Positions 29,510-36,750 of a stretch of 60,119 bases of DNA are shown piece after piece. Source of the stretch: Flavobacterium sp. (lineage in GTDB: Bacteria; Bacteroidota; Bacteroidia; Flavobacteriales; Flavobacteriaceae); NCBI GenBank assembly GCA_018883065.1, contig VEQT01000009.1, positions 1-60,119 of the forward strand, written 5' to 3'. Numbering within the stretch: position 1 is the stretch's first letter; every line of letters starts with the position of its first letter. Both the position numbers and the translations under genes were made by a program. The notes below the pieces were generated by a model. The model saw only the letters and a program-made list of their open reading frames with translations. It ran no database searches and had not been told where the DNA came from.

Positions 29510-30123
29510 ATACTTCTCGCTTCCAACGCCACCGCATACGGAAAGGCAAACTCGGCAATGGGTGCCTGATTGAGCCAAAGGGATTCATGTTTGGGAGCCA
29601 AAATTACTGGCATGCGTTTTTTGCTGTTGTGTATGGTTTCCATGAATGGACTGGCTTGGGTGGTAATAATGGTGTAGGTAGTTTGGGTATTTCCCGTTTG
29701 TGGACACAACCACTGGGCATACAACCCAGCAAAGGCAAAAGCTGCTTCTTGTGGCAAGCCAATTTCGTACGCTTGTTTGTGTTTGCCTTTGGCGTCGAGC
29801 CATTGCCATTCGTAAAAACCGTTGGCTAAAATTAAACAGCGTTTGGGTAGCGAATCCTTAAACGAAGGCTTTTCGTGCAGCGTTTCAATTTTGGCGTTGA
29901 GCGTATATCGGCGAATGCTTTCGTCTTTGGCCCAAGCGGGAATGAGTCCCCATTGGGCATGCTGAATTAGTTCGGGTTCTTGTGTGGTAATGATGGGCGT
30001 GGCCGGATGTTCAAAGCCATTGAGGTGCGCCTGCGGACTAAACAATTGCGGGTCTTTGAGCGTAGCCTTGAAGCGATTTTGCAGCTCCACGGCACTTTTG
30101 GTCTGTTTAGAATGAAAGCACAT
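29506..30123 (-). CDS. yedK: SOS response-associated (HMCES/YedK) abasic-site crosslinking protein
   Basis: Product of 205 aa. The start is fixed by biology: the SRAP domain needs Cys at position 2, and the ATG at 30123 gives MCFHSKQ. It overlaps the umuC stop as TAATG, while the longer open frame (to 30198) lies inside umuC. Further SRAP motifs are WGLIPAWA, NAKIETLHEKPSFK, RCLILANGFYEW (catalytic Glu) and HNSKKRMPVIL (His). The family forms a covalent thiazolidine link with abasic sites in single-stranded DNA and protects them from breakage. Last gene of a umuD-umuC-yedK operon, so abasic-site protection is coupled to lesion bypass. The last codons overlap a direct repeat. Confidence 0.94.
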   Translation of the reverse strand: MCFHSKQTKSAVELQNRFKATLKDPQLFSPQAHLNGFEHPATPIITTQEPELIQHAQWGLIPAWAKDESIRRYTLNAKIETLHEKPSFKDSLPKRCLILANGFYEWQWLDAKGKHKQAYEIGLPQEAAFAFAGLYAQWLCPQTGNTQTTYTIITTQASPFMETIHNSKKRMPVILAPKHESLWLNQAPIAEFAFPYAVALEARSI

Positions 30124-31382
30124 TACACCTGGATTTGAATGATTTCGGATAGCGAAGTGGTGTAACGTGGAGACAATTTTTCTTGGCGCATTTTCCACTG
30201 TCGGCCCAGCGATTGGGTAGCAAATTTCACCTTGTTGGTTCCGAAGCTTCGGTTGAGTTTATCCACCACTGCCATCAACGGCAAGTGTTTGGGATTGGAC
30301 GCGTCAAACAAAGACAATTGCGTATGTTCATTGGGCGTGAGTCCCATAACCACCACCCCGGCTTTTTTGTACTGATAGCCATTCTTAAAAATAGCCTTCA
30401 ACCCAATTTGCGCGTACCGATTGAGTTCAATAGTCGAATTGGTCGGAAAATCGGTTTGAATCACGATGTTTCGCGAATACTGCGGCTGGTCTTGCCGAAA
30501 ACCGTTGGTATGAATAAAGACCATAATCAGGTTGCAATGACTATTTTGTCGGCGTAATTTTTCGGCACAGGCGGCGGTAAAAGTTGCTACTCGCTCAGTA
30601 ATGTCGGGCAGGTTGCTGTGCATTTTTTCGAACGAACGCGTAGTCGCAATTGTTTTTTTGGCACTTACTTTCTCTAAATCGAGTGCTGGTTTTCCTTCTA
30701 ATTCGCGTTTGAGCCGCAGCCCTACCACCGCCATTTCTTTGCGCACCCAGGCATCGGGCAGTTGTGTAAATTGGTAGGCATTGGTAATATTTATCCGTCT
30801 CAGTCGTTTGGCATGCCGCCGTCCGATGCCCCAAACGTCTTCTATGTTGGTCCACTTTAAGGCCTTAATGCGCTTGTCTTCGGTATCAATTACATAAACA
30901 CTTTGCGTACGATCGGGAAATTTTTTGGCAATTTTATTGGCTACCTTGGCCAAGGCTTTGGTGGGTGCAAACCCCACGCTAATGGGAATTCCTGTGCCTT
31001 TGGTTACCGTGCGCTGCATTTGCTTGCCGTAGGATTCCAAATCATAGTGCTCGAATCCCTTAAACTTCAAGAAGGCTTCATCTATGCTATATACTTCAAT
31101 TTCGGGCGAAAAAGTAGCCAGTAAATTCATCACGCGGCTGCTCATGTCGCCATAAAGCGCATAATTGGACGAATAGACAAACACCTGCTGCTGTTCAAAC
31201 AACTTTTTGTACTCAAAGGCTGGCGCACCCATGGGAATACCTAGCGCTTTGGCCTCGTTGGATCGGGCAATCACACAGCCGTCGTTGTTGGAAAGAATCA
31301 CAACGGGCTTTCCAATCAAGTGCGGCTCGAACACGCGTTGGCACGAGGCATAAAAGTTATTGCAATCAACCAGGGCAAACAT
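30123..31382 (-). CDS. umuC: Y-family DNA polymerase UmuC
   Basis: Product of 419 aa starting MFALVDCNNFYASCQRVFEP, with the first catalytic Asp in that motif and the second acidic pair in SIDEAFLKF. The tyrosine recombination-like HhH region follows (IEDVWGIGRRHAKRL). The C-terminal ~110 residues form the little finger and the DUF4113-type tail (AGVVVMGLTPNEHTQLSLFD, close to the beta-clamp-binding QLSLF peptide). It copies past lesions as part of polymerase V. The ATG at 31382 overlaps the umuD stop as TAATG; the open frame to 31418 would start inside umuD. Confidence 0.95.
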   Translation of the reverse strand: MFALVDCNNFYASCQRVFEPHLIGKPVVILSNNDGCVIARSNEAKALGIPMGAPAFEYKKLFEQQQVFVYSSNYALYGDMSSRVMNLLATFSPEIEVYSIDEAFLKFKGFEHYDLESYGKQMQRTVTKGTGIPISVGFAPTKALAKVANKIAKKFPDRTQSVYVIDTEDKRIKALKWTNIEDVWGIGRRHAKRLRRINITNAYQFTQLPDAWVRKEMAVVGLRLKRELEGKPALDLEKVSAKKTIATTRSFEKMHSNLPDITERVATFTAACAEKLRRQNSHCNLIMVFIHTNGFRQDQPQYSRNIVIQTDFPTNSTIELNRYAQIGLKAIFKNGYQYKKAGVVVMGLTPNEHTQLSLFDASNPKHLPLMAVVDKLNRSFGTNKVKFATQSLGRQWKMRQEKLSPRYTTSLSEIIQIQV

Positions 31383-31831
31383 TAAAATTTCTTTATCGAA
31401 GCGGTTACAATGCCCCAAATCATGAGTTCATTTTCTGGCGTAACCTTAATGGGTTGGTAGTTTTCGTTTTCGGCAATGAGCCAAACCACGTCTTGTTCAA
31501 TTTTGATGCGCTTCACGGTAAAAGCACCGTCTATTTGGCACACGGCAATTTTGTTGTTTTGCGGCTCCAAACTCTTGTCGATAATGAGCAAATCACCGTC
31601 AAAAATTCCCGCATTCACCATAGAATTTCCCTTTACTCGGGCAAAAAAAGTGGTGTCCCGATTTTTGATGTACTCTTTATTGATGTCAATGCGCAGCTCA
31701 ATAAAATCATCGGCCGGAGACGGAAATCCTGCCCGCAAACCTGCGTCAACATAAGGCAAATCAAGCGCCGTCGAATAATCGGGCGCATAAAATTCCAACA
31801 AAGGACCTTGATGTATCGGGCGTAATTTCAT
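31382..31831 (-). CDS. umuD: UmuD, LexA-like self-cleaving subunit of polymerase V
   Basis: Product of 149 aa, an S24 peptidase-fold protein. A predicted cleavage site is Ala34-Gly35 in DAGLRAGFPSP. The nucleophile is Ser70 (KGNSMVNAGI) and the general-base Lys107 (GAFTVKRIK); their spacing of 37 residues equals that of E. coli UmuD Ser60/Lys97. RecA-stimulated cleavage to UmuD-prime would activate the pol V complex. First gene of the operon. A weak TATCTTTA box (31838-31845) ends 7 bp before the ATG, which would give an almost leaderless mRNA. No LexA operator could be identified by eye. Confidence 0.93.
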   Translation of the reverse strand: MKLRPIHQGPLLEFYAPDYSTALDLPYVDAGLRAGFPSPADDFIELRIDINKEYIKNRDTTFFARVKGNSMVNAGIFDGDLLIIDKSLEPQNNKIAVCQIDGAFTVKRIKIEQDVVWLIAENENYQPIKVTPENELMIWGIVTASIKKF

Positions 31832-31866
31832 GGGGCATAAAGATAGGGAAAGAGCCGGTGATTTTG
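31832..31866 (+). repeat. 35-bp sequence upstream of umuD, duplicated at 32211-32245
   Basis: Begins GGGGCATAAAGATAGG and matches 32 of 35 positions with the second copy, in the same orientation. It includes the possible umuD -7 box. Confidence 0.8.
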
Positions 31867-32046
31867 AAGAGAAATTTTGGGTGGAGGTTGTCGGTTGTGA
31901 GTTATCTGTTGTGAGTTATCAGTTGTCTGTTCTCGGTTCTCGGTTTGGAAGTATACTAAGAACTGCTTTTTGCTGTTAGCTATTAGCTGTTAGCTTTCAA
32001 CTACGAATGCACACCGCTACCGAACGAAATGAAATTCGACGAAGTC

Positions 32047-32126
32047 AATCCTTTCGTGTGGTTCTTAAACAGTCAACACCGCTACCGCACGAATCCTTTC
32101 GTGTGGCTCTTAAACAGTCAACATTC
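32047..32126 (+). repeat. Two direct copies of a 35-bp unit
   Basis: Copy 1 at 32047-32081 and copy 2 at 32092-32126, both AATCCTTTCGTGTGGYTCTT followed by AAACAGTCAACA. They are separated by a shared CGCTACCG-type spacer. Confidence 0.8.
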
Positions 32127-32183
32127 TAACAACTACAGTTTCAATAAATACTTTTTAAAGATTGTATTTTATTGAATGTAATA

Positions 32184-32209
32184 CCACGCGAAAGGATTCG
32201 CGCGGTAGC
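32184..32209 (-). repeat. Inverted copy of the GCTACCGCACGAATCC unit
   Basis: The 26 bp at 32184-32209 match the reverse complement of 32081-32106 at 24 of 26 positions. The two arms could form a long hairpin with a 77-nt loop. Confidence 0.75.
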
Positions 32210-32210
32210 A

Positions 32211-32245
32211 GGGGCATAAAGATAGGAAAAGAGCCGTTGGTTTTG
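32211..32245 (+). repeat. Second copy of the umuD-leader 35-bp repeat
   Basis: Begins GGGGCATAAAGATAGG; see the first copy at 31832-31866. Confidence 0.8.
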
Positions 32246-32409
32246 GGATTTGAAAATTTGGAGATTTGAAAATTGGACTAGAAGATTGAAAGATTGAAGA
32301 ATTGAAAGATTGAAAAATTCAGTATCAAAGCCGCAGTTTGGTTCCAAATCGTCGAGATTCATAGCCACATCTCTCATCTCTCCTCTTTTAGTCTGTCATC
32401 TAAAAAAAA

Positions 32410-32428
32410 TTCGTGCATTCGTGGCTAA
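32410..32428 (+). repeat. Direct repeat, right copy flanking the SOS cassette
   Basis: TTCGTGCATTCGTGGCTAA, 18 of 19 positions identical to 29491-29509. Confidence 0.6.
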
Positions 32429-32558
32429 TAGCTAAAAGCTGACAGCTATCAGCCTACAGCCGTTCTTAGTATACTTCTACAATTATTAATTATTAATTTT
32501 TCATTATTAATTAAAACCCTATTTTTATCCCATACTAACCTTAATTCATTTACACGCC

Positions 32559-33272
32559 ATGATTGAAAAATTGAGACTCGACCACATTTTGTTTCTGGAC
32601 ATCGAAACGGTGCCCGAGCACGAACACTACCACGCACTCGATACCGAACTGCAAGGCCTTTGGGAAACCAAAACGCAGTACCAACGCAAAGACGAGATTG
32701 ATCCCGAAAGTTTTTACGAACGCGCCGGAATTTGGGCCGAATTTGGAAAAATTGTCTGCATTTCAGTGGGTTATTTTACCCTGAAAGGCGACATCCGTAA
32801 TTTTCGGGTAACTTCATTTTTTGGCGAAGAGAAAAAGATTCTGCTCGACTTTGCTAATTTATTAAACAACCACTTTGGACAGGCGCAACACCTCTTGTGC
32901 GGCCACAATGCCAAAGAATTCGACATTCCTTTTATCGCACGCCGCATGATCATTCACCAAGTGGCTTTGCCGGCCAAGTTGAACTTGTTTGGGAAAAAGC
33001 CCTGGGAAATTCAGCACCTTGACACCTTAGAATTATGGAAATTTGGCGATTACAAGCACTTTACTTCCTTGAAATTACTTACCAAAATTTTAGGCATTCC
33101 CTCGTCCAAAGGCGACATTGACGGCAGCCAAGTGGCCCAAGTGTATTACGTAGATAAAGACATTGACCGCATTGTGACCTATTGCGAAAAAGACACCATT
33201 GCAGTGGCGCAGTTGTTTTTGCGTTTTAGACGGGAAGACCTCTTGATTGAGGATGAAATTTTGCACGTATAA
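32559..33272 (+). CDS. PolB-type 3-prime-5-prime exonuclease domain protein
   Basis: Product of 237 aa, a stand-alone DnaQ-like fold. Exo I is LFLDIETVPE (the two acidic residues at about 14 and 16). Exo II is GHNAKEFDIPFIARR, and Exo III is VTYCEKDTIAVAQLFLRF (Tyr...Asp). The family is annotated as an exonuclease related to the proofreading domain of DNA polymerase B, but no polymerase or finger domain is attached here. A role in DNA or RNA 3-prime trimming is inferred. The gene starts directly after the repeat island, and no good -7 box was found in front of it. Confidence 0.9.
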   Translation: MIEKLRLDHILFLDIETVPEHEHYHALDTELQGLWETKTQYQRKDEIDPESFYERAGIWAEFGKIVCISVGYFTLKGDIRNFRVTSFFGEEKKILLDFANLLNNHFGQAQHLLCGHNAKEFDIPFIARRMIIHQVALPAKLNLFGKKPWEIQHLDTLELWKFGDYKHFTSLKLLTKILGIPSSKGDIDGSQVAQVYYVDKDIDRIVTYCEKDTIAVAQLFLRFRREDLLIEDEILHV

Positions 33273-33346
33273 GCCGCCACAAATAATAAATTCGGGCGTT
33301 TTGTGAAATATCTGTTTAAGTTTTTACTTTTACCAAAAACAAGCGT

Positions 33347-34786
33347 ATGGTTCTCAGTAGATTTTGGCTCGCCATTTTAGTTTCTTCAATTCTTTTTGTG
33401 CTCATTGGCTTGGCTAGTGGCTCCCATTATTCCCTAGATTACATCCTAAATGGACAAAAAGATGAGCCCATTCTCATTGCCGAAAAATACCTCAACCAAC
33501 TGCCGGATTTTGTGCAAGACAGCATCACCAAAGCGTCCGATCAGACCCTAGTTCGCAATGCCGTAACCAGCGATCCCGACACCACTTATGTATATAAAAA
33601 CCAAACGGTAAAAATCTATTCGGGTGTGCAAAAATCAGATGGCTTATTGCCTACTTGCAAAAACAGTCTGCTCGATTTGATCTTGCCTCTGATTGCCTAT
33701 TTGGCCTTTTTCTGCGGATTGATGCAGCTGCTCATCGAATCGGGGGCGGCTGAAAAACTAGCCAAAAAAATGAGCCCCATTTTCACCAAAGTCTTTCCGA
33801 GTATCCCCAAAAACCACGAATCGATTTCGTATATGACGCTAAACTTTGCCGCCAATTTCTTGGGCTTAGACTCGGCAGCTACGCCATTTGGACTCAAGGC
33901 TATGCAAAGTTTACAAGAGTTAAACCCCGACAAAGACAAAGCCAGCGACGCCCAAATTATGTTTATGTGTTTGCATGCGGCCGGACTCACCTTGATTCCT
34001 ACCTCGATCATTGGTTACCGGGCAGCCGAAAGCGCCACCAACCCCGCCGACGTGATGTTGCCTTGCATCATTACCTCGTTTGTGGGCACGATTGCTGCTT
34101 TTATACTTGTAGGCATCAAACAAAAAATAAATTTTAAAAGCGCCGCGTTGGTAGCCAGTTTATTTACGGTAATTGCAGCCATCATCGGGTTTTTATTGTA
34201 TGTAAATCAACTCGATTTAATCGGGAAAACGTTGTTTACGTCACATTTATCAAGTATCCTACTCATTGGAATTATTTTGTTTACGCTGCTGTTTTCTTGG
34301 AAAAACGAAGCTAAATTCACCGAAAAAAACACCACTATTTTTGATGCTTTTGTTACAGGCGCCCACAACGGATTAAAAACCGGTGTGACTATTTTTCCGT
34401 ATGTGTTGGGGATGTTGGTGGCGATTTCATTTTTTAGAAACAGTGGTTTGTTTGAGCTCCTCAGCCAAGGGCTTTCATTTGTTTTTTCTCACATTGGCGT
34501 GAGCAAGCAAATCACCGATTCTCTTCCGGTAGCGATGTTGCGTCCCTTTAGTTCGGGCGGGTCACGCGGCTTTATGATTGATGCCATGCGCCAATTTGGA
34601 CCCGATTCGTTTACGGGCAGATTAAGCTGTATATTTCAGTGCAGTGCTGAAACTACTTTTTATGTAATTGCGGTTTACTTTGGCTCAATTAATATCAAGA
34701 ATACGCGCTACACCTTGGGTGCCATGTTGCTGATTGATTTTATCTGTGTATTGGCTGCTATTGCAGTGGCCAGTTGGTTTTTTTAG
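33347..34786 (+). CDS. Nucleoside-recognition (Gate) domain membrane protein, SpmA-SpmB fusion type
   Basis: Product of 479 aa. The N-terminal half carries a signal anchor and a periplasmic insert (about 30-105), then the SpmA-like core with LDLILPLIAYLAFFCGLMQLLIESGAAEKL and MTLNFAANFLGLDSAATPFGLKAM. The C-terminal half carries the SpmB-like core (AFVTGAHNGLKTGVTIFPYVLGMLVAISFF). About ten membrane helices are visible. In spore formers SpmA/SpmB aid core dehydration; here there is no sporulation, so a transport role for a small solute is the more likely inference. Converges on crtY with one base between the stops. Confidence 0.85.
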   Translation: MVLSRFWLAILVSSILFVLIGLASGSHYSLDYILNGQKDEPILIAEKYLNQLPDFVQDSITKASDQTLVRNAVTSDPDTTYVYKNQTVKIYSGVQKSDGLLPTCKNSLLDLILPLIAYLAFFCGLMQLLIESGAAEKLAKKMSPIFTKVFPSIPKNHESISYMTLNFAANFLGLDSAATPFGLKAMQSLQELNPDKDKASDAQIMFMCLHAAGLTLIPTSIIGYRAAESATNPADVMLPCIITSFVGTIAAFILVGIKQKINFKSAALVASLFTVIAAIIGFLLYVNQLDLIGKTLFTSHLSSILLIGIILFTLLFSWKNEAKFTEKNTTIFDAFVTGAHNGLKTGVTIFPYVLGMLVAISFFRNSGLFELLSQGLSFVFSHIGVSKQITDSLPVAMLRPFSSGGSRGFMIDAMRQFGPDSFTGRLSCIFQCSAETTFYVIAVYFGSINIKNTRYTLGAMLLIDFICVLAAIAVASWFF

Positions 34787-34787
34787 T

Positions 34788-35930
34788 CTAGAAACCGCTT
34801 AGAATACGTGAAATTAGCGCCCGTATAAACAAGCGTTTAGGACAGTGCAAAATGAGTTGCAGATCTTCCCAAATGGTGGTTTCTTCGTCCAAAAAACGCA
34901 AAATTAATTGGGGTTTGGCACTAGAAAAAATGCCTGAAAAAATGCGACTGCCTTGGTTATTATCTTCGTGAAGAATGTCCAACAACAACAAATCATAAAA
35001 CCAAAACTTGCGGGAAAACTGAAAAGGCTTGGTTGTTTTATGCTCCAAATAATCGACCAATTGCTTGGCTTTTTTGGTGGTGTTTGTAAAGGTAAATCCG
35101 GTACTGGCTTTGGTCCAGCCGCCAACAGAACCAATATTAATGCAGTTTTTTGTATTGTGCTTCCAAAATGGATACGACGTCATCGGTATATTTCCTTGTT
35201 CGCGTTCAACGATTTTATAGTCTGTAATTCCTAATTTTTGAATGTACTTTTGAATCTCTGATTCATACTCTTCTATGGACAAAAGATCTTTTGAAAACAA
35301 CGTATATTCTACTAATGCTTCATTTGAAGACGTAGGGAGTACATACATAAATCGTGTGTTCCCCTTTTGTTCGACAGAAAAATCCATAAAGGTTGCTTGA
35401 TCTGGATTGAAAACAGGTTCTTTTGATTGGATAAACCAACCCACAAAATGCTGTTGTATCAAGGGATAGTTCGATTGACTTTTGACCTGGTTTGGGGTGT
35501 ATATAGAATTGAAAATCCTATTGCACGTATAACTTTGATTCTCTGTTTTAACCAAACAATGGTCACCTGCATCTTTAAAATCAAGTACTTTTTGATTCAC
35601 AAAATGAATCGTATCGTGTTGCGAAATCAAATCAAAAACGAAAGTATAGAAATCCAATCCCCGTATCATGTTGTATTGATACGGATGTAAATCCAAATCC
35701 CTTTGAAAGCTAGAATTAGCAAACCGTGTGGAGTTCCATTTCTTTGAAATTATTTCATCAAATTGGGCAGTATTGTTCCAAAAACACCAGGTTCGATCAT
35801 TCGATCTTTTTGCGTTTTCGTCCAGTAGTAAAATGGTTTTGTCCTTACATTTTCCTGATAAAATTAGTTGGTATACCGTCATCAACGCCGATAAACCTGA
35901 ACCCGTAAAAATGTAGTTGTAGTGTTGCAT
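34788..35930 (-). CDS. crtY: Lycopene beta-cyclase (CrtY family)
   Basis: Product of 380 aa. The N-terminal FAD/NAD-binding motif is YIFTGSGLSALMTVYQL, followed by the family mark NDRTWCFWN. The C-terminal half contains NIGSVGGWTKASTGFTFTNT, the counterpart of the conserved G-G-W-x-x-S-G-F stretch. The enzyme closes the ends of lycopene to beta-ionone rings in the membrane, a step toward zeaxanthin. The other carotenoid genes are not in the window. Its ATG overlaps the stop of the upstream gene as TAATG, so expression should follow that gene's promoter with the metal-type operator. Confidence 0.9.
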   Translation of the reverse strand: MQHYNYIFTGSGLSALMTVYQLILSGKCKDKTILLLDENAKRSNDRTWCFWNNTAQFDEIISKKWNSTRFANSSFQRDLDLHPYQYNMIRGLDFYTFVFDLISQHDTIHFVNQKVLDFKDAGDHCLVKTENQSYTCNRIFNSIYTPNQVKSQSNYPLIQQHFVGWFIQSKEPVFNPDQATFMDFSVEQKGNTRFMYVLPTSSNEALVEYTLFSKDLLSIEEYESEIQKYIQKLGITDYKIVEREQGNIPMTSYPFWKHNTKNCINIGSVGGWTKASTGFTFTNTTKKAKQLVDYLEHKTTKPFQFSRKFWFYDLLLLDILHEDNNQGSRIFSGIFSSAKPQLILRFLDEETTIWEDLQLILHCPKRLFIRALISRILSGF

Positions 35931-36673
35931 TAAATCCTGAATGAAAATCCGAAAGCAATATAATTATTTGGAGCAGTTTTAGAGATTCCAATGCCTGATG
36001 ACAAATCTAACATAAAATCATCGGTTATCAAATACGTGATTCCGCCGTCAAAACTATGCATTGGTTTTTCAACCTGTGGGATAAATCCAAATAATTCAAT
36101 ATAACTCCCAAATTTATTCGACAGGGTGTATCCTGTAGCTAGGGTGTAAATAAAAGTGGGTTCGGCCGTAAAACCATCCCATTCAGCGCCCAAATTATAA
36201 CTGAAACTCATTTTTTCTGTTACTGTATGTTGCATTACAAATCGAAATTCTGGTGCAAAAAATTCAGTTTTTCGATTTGTAGTAGCTGCATTTGGCAACG
36301 ACATGTGTGCTATAAAGGATGTCTTTGGTACGATTCCTTTCTCTTCCGCAATTTTTATTTTGCAGCCAATTAAAATTGGATTTAATCCGGAACTTTCAAG
36401 ATTTTGCTCTTTTTCAATGCCAAATTCCGTAATTAATCGAAGTTCAAAATTTTCATTAACACCATATTTCCACAAGGTAGAAGGCAAGGTGAGTGTTTGT
36501 GCATGTGTAGCATTGTTTTGTAGAGAAAATCCAGTTTCTGCCTGAAACATTCCTTTTGGAACTAGGGATGGTGTTTCTGTCTGATCGGGTCTATCGGTTT
36601 GAATGGGTTCTGAGTTTTGCGCGTACAAACACGAAGTAAATAAAAGGCAAATGAATATAGTTTTTGTTTTCAT
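35930..36673 (-). CDS. Outer-membrane-type transporter protein (Phenol_MetA_deg family)
   Basis: Product of 247 aa. A signal peptide (MKTKTIFICLLFTSCLYAQ) is followed by the typical opening IQTDRPDQTETPSLVPKGMFQAETGF. Alternating amphipathic beta strands then run to an aromatic C-terminal end (IAFGFSFRI), as in outer-membrane barrels. The family name comes from phenol-degradation clusters, but most members have no known substrate. It is cotranscribed with crtY (TAATG overlap). The operator TTTAGACAAATCTAAA lies 9 bp upstream of the ATG and contains the reverse-strand -7 box TAGATTTG. That places it under the adjacent divergent DtxR-family regulator by inference. Confidence 0.85.
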   Translation of the reverse strand: MKTKTIFICLLFTSCLYAQNSEPIQTDRPDQTETPSLVPKGMFQAETGFSLQNNATHAQTLTLPSTLWKYGVNENFELRLITEFGIEKEQNLESSGLNPILIGCKIKIAEEKGIVPKTSFIAHMSLPNAATTNRKTEFFAPEFRFVMQHTVTEKMSFSYNLGAEWDGFTAEPTFIYTLATGYTLSNKFGSYIELFGFIPQVEKPMHSFDGGITYLITDDFMLDLSSGIGISKTAPNNYIAFGFSFRI

Positions 36674-36681
36674 TGTTAAAA

Positions 36682-36697
36682 TTTAGACAAATCTAAA
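36682..36697. promoter_or_regulatory. Palindromic operator, DtxR/MntR type, overlapping a reverse-strand -7 box
   Basis: TTTAGACAAATCTAAA, a palindrome of TTTAGA/TCTAAA arms with a 4-bp centre. Read on the minus strand it contains TAGATTTG, an exact -7 box for the crtY-operon gene that starts at 36673. A bound repressor would block that promoter. It lies 7 bp upstream of the -33 element of the dtxR promoter. Confidence 0.65.
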
Positions 36698-36704
36698 AAA
36701 ATAA

Positions 36705-36734
36705 TTGGATGAAAGTAAATGTTTTCTATTTTTG
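36705..36734 (+). promoter_or_regulatory. Promoter of the DtxR-family regulator gene
   Basis: TTG (36705-36707), 19 bp, exact -7 box TATTTTTG (36727-36734). The ATG is at 36751. Confidence 0.7.
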
Positions 36735-36750
36735 AGTATTATTTTCAATT

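Larger units (their letters stand above)
31948..32477. mobile_element. MITE-like unit with 16-bp perfect terminal inverted repeats
   Basis: GAAGTATACTAAGAAC (31948-31963) is mirrored exactly by GTTCTTAGTATACTTC (32462-32477). Inside each end are imperfect continuations rich in TTAGCTATTAGC-type blocks. The unit is about 530 bp, has no transposase gene, and shows no clear target-site duplication. A non-autonomous element or a compound of intergenic repeats both fit. Confidence 0.45.
31832..32558. other. Repeat-dense non-coding island between umuD and the PolB-type exonuclease gene
   Basis: 727 bp without a credible gene but with layered repeats. There is a 35-bp duplication of the umuD leader and a GTTGTGAGTTATC tandem pair (about 31892-31925). 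Two units of the AATCCTTTCGTGTGG type (32047-32081, 32092-32126) have an inverted third copy at 32184-32209. Further items are AGATTGAA-like tandem units (about 32283-32320), terminal inverted repeats at 31948-31963 and 32462-32477, and an ATTATTAATT-rich end. Short ORFs here are low-complexity and rejected. Confidence 0.75.

Noticed and set aside
30124..30198. Longer start for yedK at 30198
   Set aside because: It lies inside umuC and would remove the catalytic Cys from position 2; the TAATG junction supports 30123.
32141..32377. 78-codon frame on the minus strand in the repeat island
   Set aside because: Low-complexity translation of tandem AGATTGAA-like units (LQSFNLLVQFSNLQIF), no start signal, no family.
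31832..32558. Repeats upstream of umuD as a CRISPR array
   Set aside because: The repeats differ in length, are not evenly spaced, include inverted copies and have no spacers or cas genes.
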